A DNA stretch of 24,933 bases from JAAEQD01 sp964521815 (GTDB taxonomy: Bacteria > Zixibacteria > MSB-5A5 > UBA10806 > 4484-95): the NCBI GenBank assembly GCA_964521815.1, contig CAZFSN010000019.1, forward strand, positions 1 to 24,933, read 5' to 3'. The stretch's first letter is position 1. Each line of letters starts with the position of its first letter. Shown piece after piece: positions 15,577-21,894 of this stretch. The notes under the pieces were generated by a model, which made no database searches, was not told where the DNA came from, and was given only the letters and a program-made list of their open reading frames with translations. The translations under genes and the position numbers were made by a program.

Positions 15577-16773
15577 TTAATCTCTTTCAGTTAAAGCCGC
15601 CAGGCCGGGGAGAGTCTTGCCTTCGAGAAATTCAAGCGAGGCGCCGCCGCCGGTGGAGGCGTGTGTTACTTTATCCTCTAATCCCATCTGCGTCAAAGCC
15701 GCGACCGAATCGCCGCCGCCAACGACGCTTATAGCGCCTGCCTCGGTGGCCGCGGCTATGGCTTTAGCCACAGCCAGAGTGCCTTCGGCAAACTCGGCGG
15801 TTTCGAATATTCCCATCGGGCCGTTCCAGACAATCGTTTTGGCGTCTTTGATAATCTTGCTAAAAGCAATACGTGCCATTTGGCCGATATCGACCCCCAG
15901 CCAGCCTTCCGGGATTTTGTCCTTGTCGACAGTTTTAACCTGAAAGGGTTTTTCCAGGGAATCCGCGATCAGGATATCATCCGGCAATACCAGACTTGTT
16001 TTACCTGGCAATTTCAGCTTGAGCAATTCATTCGCTTCGCTAATTTTATCCTGCTCCAGAAGCGAATTCCCGATAGCCAGACCCTGAGCTTTATAAAATG
16101 TGAAAATCATACCACCGCCGACAAGTAAAGTATCTACTTTCGTAAGCAGGTTTTTAATCACATCTATTTTACCCGAGATCTTGGCGCCCCCGATAATCGC
16201 CACGAAAGGTCGAGCCGGCTTAGCCAAAGCCTGCCCTAAATATTCGATCTCTTTTTGCATCAAATATCCGGCTACTGATGGCTTGATATATTTAGTAACA
16301 CCTTCGGTGGAAGCATGGGCCCGATGGGCCGTGCCGAAGGCGTCATTTACATATAAGTCGCCAAGTTTAGCAAGCTTGGCTGAAAATCCCGGGTCATTAT
16401 CCGTTTCTTCCTTATGGAAGCGCAGATTTTCCAGCAACAGCGCTTCACCGTTCTTTAGATTGATAACAGCTTTTTCAACGTCAGGGCCGATACAATCATC
16501 GATAAAACCGACATCTTGTCCAAGCAATTCAGAGAGCCTGGCCGCGACAGGTTTTAAAGTATATTCGGGTTTTACCTGGCCTTTTGGCCTCCCCAGGTGA
16601 GACATCAATATAGCTTTTCCGCCCGAGGAAATTATCTTCTTAATTGTTGGCAGGGCTGCTCTTATGCGGGTGTCATCACCGACTATACCGTTTTTTATCG
16701 GCACATTGAAATCGACCCTGGTTAAGACTTTCTGTCCGGAAAGCGCTATGTCATCGATTGTCAATTTATTCAT
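15577..16773 (-). CDS. pgk: Phosphoglycerate kinase
   Basis: Transfers phosphate from 1,3-bisphosphoglycerate to ADP. At 398 aa it is full length. Signatures: RVDFNVP (19-25, with D21 and N23 for substrate), HLGRPKG, LLENLRFHKEE, NDAFGTAHRAHAS, the hinge GGAKISGKIDVI, the nucleotide region WNGPMGIFE, and GGGDSVAAL followed by HASTGGGASLEFLEGK. The ATG has GGGAGG upstream. It is the first gene of pgk-tpiA, preceded by a promoter. The gap gene often found upstream in such clusters is absent; a divergent small regulator gene lies there instead. Confidence 0.98.
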   Translation of the reverse strand: MNKLTIDDIALSGQKVLTRVDFNVPIKNGIVGDDTRIRAALPTIKKIISSGGKAILMSHLGRPKGQVKPEYTLKPVAARLSELLGQDVGFIDDCIGPDVEKAVINLKNGEALLLENLRFHKEETDNDPGFSAKLAKLGDLYVNDAFGTAHRAHASTEGVTKYIKPSVAGYLMQKEIEYLGQALAKPARPFVAIIGGAKISGKIDVIKNLLTKVDTLLVGGGMIFTFYKAQGLAIGNSLLEQDKISEANELLKLKLPGKTSLVLPDDILIADSLEKPFQVKTVDKDKIPEGWLGVDIGQMARIAFSKIIKDAKTIVWNGPMGIFETAEFAEGTLAVAKAIAAATEAGAISVVGGGDSVAALTQMGLEDKVTHASTGGGASLEFLEGKTLPGLAALTERD

Positions 16774-16820
16774 TAGACCTCCCTTCAGGCCTGGTACAAA
16801 CTTTATTATCTGTGGCGCTT

Positions 16821-16849
16821 CATATAGTTTATATCTCGGAATGAGTCAA
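16821..16849 (-). promoter_or_regulatory. Probable promoter of pgk-tpiA
   Basis: Minus-strand TTGACT (16849-16844) and TATATG (16826-16821) with a 17-bp spacer, about 48 nt before the pgk ATG. The -35 box is strong. The -10 box lacks the final conserved T, so the call is moderate. Confidence 0.5.
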
Positions 16850-16935
16850 GTTATAATGATGCTCTTTTTATAGACTTGAGATTATTTGTTTAAAATTCAT
16901 TTGATTTTTAAAGAATAATTAATTGTTAAGGCATT

Positions 16936-17043
16936 AATTGCTGAAAAAAGCAATTGGCCATAAGGCAATTTGAAACAGCGTTATGCTATCATCGATGTTA
17001 AGATATAATTAAACATTGACGATATAATTAACGCGACTAAATT
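16936..17043 (+). promoter_or_regulatory. Repeat-rich control region ahead of the XRE regulator
   Basis: Three kinds of repeated element lie within about 100 bp. A dyad AATTGCT-N6-AGCAATT spans 16936-16955. A further GCAATT lies at 16965-16970, 15 bp after the one at 16950. Two direct copies of GATATAATTAA lie at 17002-17012 and 17021-17031, 19 bp apart. The second copy abuts the putative -35 TTGACG (17016-17021), whose -10 would be TAAATT (17038-17043, 16-bp spacer). This fits autoregulation by the downstream HTH protein; that is inference. Confidence 0.45.
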
Positions 17044-17070
17044 AACTACACATTTTAATGGGGGGCAGCT

Positions 17071-17313
17071 ATGGGTTCAAACATTATTAAAATTTTGGCT
17101 GAAAAGAAATGGAGCCAAAGGAAGCTCGCCGGAGCCAGCGGGTTGGATCCTGTCTATATTAACAGGATCATTAATGAGAAGCGGGATGTCAGGATAAGTA
17201 CCGCTTCCAAGTTGGCCAGGGCTTTGGATTGTACTATCGATGATCTGTTTCCGACGACCGAAATTCATGAATCCAGAAGAATGGATATCAGCGAAACTGT
17301 AGAGATGGAATAG
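17071..17313 (+). CDS. Minimal XRE/Cro-type HTH regulator
   Basis: An 80-aa DNA-binding protein consisting almost only of an HTH_3 domain: INII-like helix one, WSQRKLAGASG (helices 2 and start of 3), DPVYINRIINEKRD (recognition region), then ISTASKLARALDCTIDDLF (helices 4-5, a classic XRE ending). The last 20 residues are polar and acidic (DISETVEME). A GGGGGG-containing Shine-Dalgarno region lies 5 nt before the ATG. It is divergent from pgk, carries its own terminator, and has repeated sequences upstream that could be its operator. No toxin partner, phage gene or metabolic target gene is co-directional and adjacent enough to name a role. Confidence 0.9.
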   Translation: MGSNIIKILAEKKWSQRKLAGASGLDPVYINRIINEKRDVRISTASKLARALDCTIDDLFPTTEIHESRRMDISETVEME

Positions 17314-17356
17314 CTATGATCTATGGTTAAAACATGAATCGAGCCTTAAGATGTGC

Positions 17357-17393
17357 AAAGCCGGCTGAAATTCAATCAGGCGGCTTTATTTTT
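17357..17393 (+). terminator. Rho-independent terminator after the XRE gene
   Basis: AAAGCCG (17357-17363) pairs with CGGCTTT (17381-17387), with CTGA/TCAG pairing inside, followed by ATTTTT. It overlaps the 3' end of the convergent small gene (stop at 17388-17386). The minus strand has no T-run, so it should work for the plus strand only. Confidence 0.8.
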
Positions 17394-17589
17394 GGCCTTT
17401 AAAATATTTCATTTTCGTAGTATTAATAATCGTGTCCATGGCTTTATGAAAATCATTTTCCGAAACCTCTGTTCGATTGGAAACCATGTAAAGCGGGCAA
17501 TCGGATTTATAGCCAAAACAATCGGCGGCCTCGGCCAGATAACAGAATTTAAAATATGAACATTTGTTTATTGGTTTGATTTTTTCCAT
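17386..17589 (-). CDS. Small four-cysteine protein, unknown function
   Basis: 67 aa, convergent with the XRE gene. Start: ATG at 17589 with GGGAGA a few bases upstream; a longer frame exists from 17610 but lacks such a site. The core NKCSYFKFCYLAEAADC then FGYKSDCPLY holds four cysteines spaced C-x5-C-x7-C-x6-C, a spacing suited to binding a metal or iron-sulfur cluster, although this is not proven. The second half is helical and polar (SENDFHKAMDTIINTTKMKY). There is no signal peptide or membrane segment. The good ribosome site and the motif make it a likely real gene even though it is short. Confidence 0.7.
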   Translation of the reverse strand: MEKIKPINKCSYFKFCYLAEAADCFGYKSDCPLYMVSNRTEVSENDFHKAMDTIINTTKMKYFKGQK

Positions 17590-17745
17590 ATCTCTCCCAA
17601 TTATTTGCAATAAACCGAACCGGCCGCATATTTCACCCTGTATATTAGTCTAATCGACCGAAACGATAACAATTTGATTGACTTCTATAACTTGTTTTCG
17701 AAATATTAACGAATCTGTAACATTAAAAACCAGGGAGAAGACGAT

Positions 17746-18510
17746 ATGTCCGAGGATAGGCCAAAAACTGCAATCACTAAAATAGAACCGGGGTCAATAA
17801 GGGTAAAAGGTTATAATATCGCCGAATTAATGGAAAAGAAAACTTTTGCCGAGGTTGTATTTCTTTTGTTAAAAGGCGAATTACCCAGCCGGGCCGAGGC
17901 GAAAATGATGGAAGCGATTTTAGTCTCATCGGTCGACCATGGCGTAACCCCCCCATCAGCGCTGGCTACGCGGGTTGTGATGTCTGGCGGTAATCCCCTG
18001 AACGCGGCTATCGCTGGCGGAATACTAACTATCGGCGAATCGCATGGCGGGGCAATGGAGCAATGCGCCAAAATTCTACAGGAATGGGCGGCTAAAGGCG
18101 ATGATATGGACGAAATCGCCGATCAATTGATCAAATATTTGAACGATACCAAGAAACGCTTGCCCGGTTTCGGCCACCGTCTGCACCGAGTTGATCCCCG
18201 TACGATCAAGATGTTCGAAATCGCCGACAAGTACAATTTTACCGGCAAACATATCGATCTGGCCAAGGCAATTGAAGCTAAGATGGTCACGAGTTCGGGC
18301 AAGAAACTGCCGATCAATGTCGATGGCGCGATTGGGGCGGTGATGTCGGATATGGGCTTCGATTACCGTATCGGTAAAGCGTTTTTTATTATCTCCAGAT
18401 GCGCCGGCCTGGCGGCTCATGCCTATGAAGAACAGACCCGTTTCAAGCCGATGCGCAAACTCGGCTTAACCGATTACGAATACGACGGCCCGGAGGAAAG
18501 GGAGGTTTAG
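17746..18510 (+). CDS. Citrate synthase-superfamily protein, citryl-CoA lyase-like
   Basis: 254 aa, far shorter than citrate synthase (about 370-430 aa) and matching the stand-alone citryl-CoA lyase/C-terminal ATP-citrate-lyase group, which cleaves citryl-CoA to oxaloacetate and acetyl-CoA. Visible landmarks: DHGVTPPSALATRVVMSGG (H65), GESHGGAMEQC (H100), LPGFGHRLHRVDPRT (H144) and NVDGAIGAVMSDMGF (D193), then GLAAHAYEE. These correspond to the catalytic His/Asp set of the superfamily. No citryl-CoA synthetase gene (CcsAB-like) or other TCA gene is adjacent, so the substrate may differ (for example another 3-hydroxyacyl-CoA). A GGGAGA site lies 8-9 nt before the ATG. The next gene, for a DinB-fold protein, follows 71 nt later in the same direction. 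Confidence 0.88.
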   Translation: MSEDRPKTAITKIEPGSIRVKGYNIAELMEKKTFAEVVFLLLKGELPSRAEAKMMEAILVSSVDHGVTPPSALATRVVMSGGNPLNAAIAGGILTIGESHGGAMEQCAKILQEWAAKGDDMDEIADQLIKYLNDTKKRLPGFGHRLHRVDPRTIKMFEIADKYNFTGKHIDLAKAIEAKMVTSSGKKLPINVDGAIGAVMSDMGFDYRIGKAFFIISRCAGLAAHAYEEQTRFKPMRKLGLTDYEYDGPEEREV

Positions 18511-18522
18511 TAAAACAATCGA

Positions 18523-18540
18523 ACAATCAGCAATGATTGT
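18523..18540. repeat. Short palindrome, family C
   Basis: ACAATCA and TGATTGT pair perfectly around GCAA, followed by CCTA. Its layout (ACAAnCA, loop, TGnTTGTCCTA) matches the hairpin at 19340-19361 with a compensating base change in both arms. Confidence 0.55.
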
Positions 18541-18581
18541 CCTACTATGAAAATATAGAAGCTAAATAAAAGGAGTTCCCT

Positions 18582-19082
18582 ATGTTCACCACAATCGAGC
18601 ATTTCAAGAAAAACTGGCAGATGGAATCGGATAATACGCGCAAGATATTTGCCGCGCTTACCGATAAATCGCTGAACCAGAGAGTCGCCGAGGGTCACTG
18701 GGGCCTCGGAAGAATCGCCTGGCATATAGCTCAAACAATCCCTGAGATGGCCAATCATACCGGCTTAAAAGTCGAAGGCGCCGGCGAGAAGGACCCGGTA
18801 CCGACCTCGGCGGAGAAAATTAGGCAGGCTTATGATATCGCCGCTAGGACCTTGATGGAGCAAATCACCGGCAATTGGACTGATAAAACGCTCTCTGTCG
18901 AGGACAACATGTATGGCGAAACCTGGGCGCGCGGGATTACTCTCGATGTTCTGCTCAAGCATGAAATCCACCATCGCGGCCAGATGACTGTACTGATGCG
19001 TCAAGCCGGCTTGAAAATCCCGGGTGTCTATGGGCCCTCCAAGGAGGAATGGGCCAATTACGGAGCTCAGCCGCCGGAATAA
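18582..19082 (+). CDS. DinB/YfiT-type four-helix metalloenzyme-like protein
   Basis: 166 aa with the DinB-like (bacillithiol transferase-like) fold. The expected three metal-binding histidines are present: H48 (GRIAWHIAQT) and H127 plus H131 (LLKHEIHHRGQM). Family members include thiol S-transferases and maleylpyruvate isomerase-like enzymes; the substrate here is unknown. AGGAG lies 8 nt before the ATG. It is downstream of the citryl-CoA-lyase-like gene, separated by a hairpin, and followed by a dense cluster of palindromic repeats. Confidence 0.9.
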   Translation: MFTTIEHFKKNWQMESDNTRKIFAALTDKSLNQRVAEGHWGLGRIAWHIAQTIPEMANHTGLKVEGAGEKDPVPTSAEKIRQAYDIAARTLMEQITGNWTDKTLSVEDNMYGETWARGITLDVLLKHEIHHRGQMTVLMRQAGLKIPGVYGPSKEEWANYGAQPPE

Positions 19083-19146
19083 TATTCGTGCAAAAGCGAA
19101 GTAATAGCCTTATTGCGAATGAAATAATTCAAGATTAGGTTGGGTA

Positions 19147-19187
19147 GGTCAAACAATCCTGTTTGACCGGGCAAGCGGGAACGCTTG
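19147..19187. repeat. Two adjacent family C palindromes
   Basis: GGTCAAAC/GTTTGACC (19147-19168) is a perfect 8-bp stem; its opposite strand carries the loop CAGGATTG. CAAGCG/CGCTTG (19172-19187) follows with loop GGAA, extended by G-T wobbles outside. Both match the loop type of 19340-19361 while the arm sequences differ. Confidence 0.65.
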
Positions 19188-19233
19188 TCGAGGCTGTTGA
19201 CAAAGTAAGTAGAATTAAAATGATCCCGAACGT

Positions 19234-19310
19234 TATGTCGGGTCGTGCCCGATAGGGTGTGACCCGACATATACTTAGCGGTCGGGTCACGCTCCGCTAC
19301 GACCCGACCG
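19234..19310 (+). repeat. Bipartite palindromic repeat, copy 2 (hairpins B and A)
   Basis: Hairpin B (19234-19271): TATGTCGGGTC pairs perfectly with GACCCGACATA around a 16-nt loop containing CCCGATAGGG. Hairpin A (19279-19310): CGGTCGGGTC pairs perfectly with GACCCGACCG around ACGCTCCGCTAC. The order and both loops match the minus-strand reading of 2545-2628, but the arms are different and still paired. The element is flanked by the inverted octamers TTGACAAA (19197-19204) and TTTGTCAA (19326-19333). Confidence 0.85.
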
Positions 19311-19339
19311 AACTAAATTAGTGAGTTTGTCAATAATCT

Positions 19340-19361
19340 GGACAAGCAGGAATGCTTGTCC
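19340..19361. repeat. Family C palindrome
   Basis: GGACAAGCA pairs perfectly with TGCTTGTCC around GGAA. It is the clearest family C member and lies 38 nt before the Nudix gene, so it will be in or near that gene's leader. Confidence 0.7.
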
Positions 19362-19398
19362 TATTTATGGTTATAATTAATTTAAGGATAGCTGTTAA

Positions 19399-19851
19399 TT
19401 GACTAAGAAAAAAATCAGACCAATAGCAATTTGCATCATTCTCAATGATGGCAAAATATTCGTATTTGAGGGCGAAGACTCGGTTAAGAGTGAAACATTT
19501 TATCGCCCTTTGGGAGGCGCTATTGAATTCTGCGAGCGGGGAGAGGACGCGATAAAACGGGAATTCCGCGAGGAGATTAACGCCGAACTGATAAATTTGA
19601 AATATCTGGGAACGCTGGAAAATATCTTTACTTATTGCGGTCGTGAACATCATGAGATAGTTCTTGTTTTTCAGGGCGATTTCGCGAACCGAGAACTTTA
19701 CGCCCAATCCGAAATGACAGGCCATGAGGACGATGGCTCTGTACTAAAATGTTTATGGAAACCGCTGGAAGATTTTCGCGATAGTGATGCCCCGCTTTAT
19801 CCCGAGGGATTATTGAAGTTAATAGACGAATCCGAAAGAAAAAACCGTTAA
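19399..19851 (+). CDS. Nudix hydrolase
   Basis: 150 aa; hydrolyses a nucleoside diphosphate linked to some other moiety, with a divalent metal. The Nudix box spans 40-62: G40-x5-E46-x7-R54-E55-F-R57-E58-E59, with the catalytic REFREE intact. The Gly that normally follows EE-x is Asn (EEINAEL), a small departure from the consensus. Upstream strand RPIAICIILNDGKIFVFEG and FYRPLGGAIE are typical. The start is a TTG at 19399 with AAGGA about 10 nt upstream; no better in-frame start was seen. The stop overlaps the stop of the convergent DUF72 gene by the palindrome TTAA. The substrate is not predictable from sequence. Confidence 0.92.
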   Translation: MTKKKIRPIAICIILNDGKIFVFEGEDSVKSETFYRPLGGAIEFCERGEDAIKREFREEINAELINLKYLGTLENIFTYCGREHHEIVLVFQGDFANRELYAQSEMTGHEDDGSVLKCLWKPLEDFRDSDAPLYPEGLLKLIDESERKNR

Positions 19852-20714
19852 TTGCTACTGTTGATCAAATCTACATATATTTGCCGCAATTGCCGGGCCG
19901 TCGCCGGGGCGTGGCCGGCATAGTGATTATTGGCGTAGACAAACGCCCTGATATCTCGGTCAACCAGCCGCTTGAGCACATTAGCCCATCGTTTGAGGTT
20001 AGCTGATTGATCTATAACTTCTTTATCCCAACTTTTAGTAATCGATTCGATCTCTTTGCGATTGCCCAGAAGCCTTATATATGAATAATCCGTGGTGACC
20101 GGATCGAACCACTTTTCTATTTGGTCAGCATGCGGCATGAAAGCCTGGTCGGCTAACACCATCGCTACATTGTGCCTACGGCACATATCGGCAAAGCTCT
20201 GTTTGAGCCAATGGCGGTTGCGAATTTCGACCGCGTATCTGAAATCTTTGGGCAAATCGCCGAGAAAACGGTCGAGCCTTTCAAAGAAGATATCTTTATA
20301 TGAAAAAATGTTTTTGGAAAAGTAAGGAAATTGGATCAATAGCGGTCCCAGACTACCTCGAAGACGGCTCATTACCTCAAGAAATTTATCCCTTTCACCA
20401 TAGGTAGCCTCGCGATCCAGTATCAATTTCGAGTCGGGCTTTTTATCCTGGCCGGCATGAACGATGGAGCGCGGAAACTTGGCCGATATCTTGAAGTCGG
20501 CCGGTGTTTTTTCTAGCCAACCGTCGACCGTATAAGACGATGGTATGGAGTAATAAGTCGAATCGATTTCGACGGCATTGAATTCCGCGGAATAATATCT
20601 AAGGAAATCGAGTGGCTTAGTACCTTTGGCATAAAAAGGACCTATCCAGTCCTTGGATGAAAAAGAGGATGTACCGAAACGTACGAAATTGATTTTATCT
20701 TCCTTAGCGGTCAC
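19848..20714 (-). CDS. DUF72 (YecE-like) TIM-barrel protein
   Basis: 288 aa matching the uncharacterised DUF72 family. Landmarks: FGTSSFSSKDWIGPFYA, then FNAVEIDSTYYSIPS, KFPRSIVH, LLIQFPYFS, FRYAVEIRNRHWL, YIRLLG and, near the end, AFVYANNHYAGHAPATARQL, which is the typical family ending. The biochemical function of DUF72 is not established. The start is a GTG at 20714 with GGAG about 9 nt upstream; the ATG a little further upstream meets a stop after two codons. It is convergent with the Nudix gene, sharing four bases, and may use the same 3' region. Confidence 0.93.
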   Translation of the reverse strand: MTAKEDKINFVRFGTSSFSSKDWIGPFYAKGTKPLDFLRYYSAEFNAVEIDSTYYSIPSSYTVDGWLEKTPADFKISAKFPRSIVHAGQDKKPDSKLILDREATYGERDKFLEVMSRLRGSLGPLLIQFPYFSKNIFSYKDIFFERLDRFLGDLPKDFRYAVEIRNRHWLKQSFADMCRRHNVAMVLADQAFMPHADQIEKWFDPVTTDYSYIRLLGNRKEIESITKSWDKEVIDQSANLKRWANVLKRLVDRDIRAFVYANNHYAGHAPATARQLRQIYVDLINSSN

Positions 20715-21117
20715 TGCCGTTTACTCCATATTTTCACCTAAGCCCAATCGCCGATATTTCAAATAAATTAATGGCGAGTTCGCGAGATTTATTCCGACCT
20801 GCCCAGACTGCGATATGGATTGACCCAATTATAAATCCCGCTTCCGCTTAGTCAGATCGCAATCAAGTTTATTAGTATTATAAATCCATTAATAGTATAG
20901 GAAGTTCCAGAATATTTTATTAATTATATCCGGGCAGCCTTGAAGTTGTCACAGGCCGAATACTGTTAAGCTGCCGGTCAATAAAACTGCAACATTTATA
21001 GCAATTTTTTATATTTCAGAATTAATTGCCGATATGATGATTGACTGGAGTATAATGCTTGGATTAACATAAGCGTAAATTATACTTTAACTTATAAAAA
21101 CACGGCGGGTGCAGACG
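20715..21117. other. Divergent intergenic region upstream of the kinase gene
   Basis: About 400 AT-rich bases with no ORF I can support. A TATAAT at 21051-21056 and the pair TTGACT (21041-21046)/TAACAT (21065-21070, 18-bp spacer) are overlapping promoter candidates for the kinase operon; I cannot decide between them. An imperfect long inverted repeat (CCGGGCAGC at 20930-20938, GCTGCCGG at 20970-20977) encloses 31 nt. Confidence 0.4.
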
Positions 21118-21891
21118 ATGGAAAGTCCAGGTCGGAAGATTAGTGTAATTCCATTGAAAAACCATCAGGATGTTGAAACAGTCACGACTTTAAAAGGCGA
21201 CCAGTTGCTGGAATTCGTGGCGGTGATGGTACATGATCTTCAAGGACCTATAGCCGGCATGAAAACAATAATAAAGCTGTTGGGAAATGGGCGCTATGAC
21301 CCGCGGAATAAAGTCCATGCCGATCTTTTGGGTTCAAGCGCTCTGGCTCTGGAACGGGCGGAATCGATAATTTATGATTTGATCGATACCGCCAAATCAG
21401 AGGTTATCGGCCTGTCTGTTTCCTTAGATTTTTACGAGTTGGATGAAATTATAGGCAACAGCGTCAAGATGCTGGCGGCCAGCGCTTTTGAATATGGCGT
21501 GACTATCATAAAAGATGTCGAAACATCGATAAAAGCGCAGGCGGATAGAGACCTGCTTCTCAGGGTGATTGATAATATCGTTTTTAACGCGATTAAGCAC
21601 AGCCGCAAAGGCGGTAGAATATTCGTCAAAACGGAATTTGACCAGGAATACGTCATTATCTCAGTCCGTGACGAAGGCGCGGGTTTGGAGGGCATTAATC
21701 CACAGGATTTATTCGATAAATATAAACAGCTTGATTTGAGAAAAGAAGGGAAATTTAAAGGCGCGGGTCTGGGGCTTTATTTCTGCCGTCTGGCCGTGGA
21801 TGCGATGGGCGGGAAAATCTGGGCCGAACAGCATCCTGCCGGCGGCGCCTGCTTTAAATTTTCGCTTATAAAGGATAGAAGAAGGGGATAG
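21118..21891 (+). CDS. Soluble histidine kinase (HisKA-HATPase)
   Basis: 257-aa cytoplasmic kinase core without membrane segment, PAS or other sensor. After a short N-terminus the dimerisation helix carries the phospho-acceptor H39 (FVAVMVHDLQGPIAG). The ATPase domain shows the N box (DNIVFNAIKHS, N153 and N157), G1 DEGAGL (185-190), KYKQLD and G2 GAGLGLYFC (215-223). It is an ordinary HisKA kinase, not CheA, since it has no Hpt or P5/CheW-like regulatory domain. Start: ATG 21118, with GGCGGG upstream; a GTG at 21109 in the same frame lacks a site. The CheW-REC gene begins 3 nt after the stop, so the two are surely co-translated and the partner is the likely phosphorylation target. The signal sensed is unknown. 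Confidence 0.92.
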   Translation: MESPGRKISVIPLKNHQDVETVTTLKGDQLLEFVAVMVHDLQGPIAGMKTIIKLLGNGRYDPRNKVHADLLGSSALALERAESIIYDLIDTAKSEVIGLSVSLDFYELDEIIGNSVKMLAASAFEYGVTIIKDVETSIKAQADRDLLLRVIDNIVFNAIKHSRKGGRIFVKTEFDQEYVIISVRDEGAGLEGINPQDLFDKYKQLDLRKEGKFKGAGLGLYFCRLAVDAMGGKIWAEQHPAGGACFKFSLIKDRRRG

Positions 21892-21894
21892 ATT

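Noticed and set aside
16100..16600. Plus-strand frame of 166 aa across pgk
   Set aside because: Antisense to unmistakable phosphoglycerate kinase; long because of codon bias on the other strand.
19140..19365. Possible CRISPR array
   Set aside because: The repeated units are palindromes of several types with differing arms, not identical direct repeats with regular spacers, and no cas gene is near.
19330..19725. Minus-strand 131-aa frame across the Nudix gene
   Set aside because: Covers the family C hairpin and the Nudix box in antisense; no ribosome site or motif.
21109..21117. GTG start for the histidine kinase
   Set aside because: No Shine-Dalgarno sequence before it, whereas the ATG three codons later has GGCGGG at a suitable distance.
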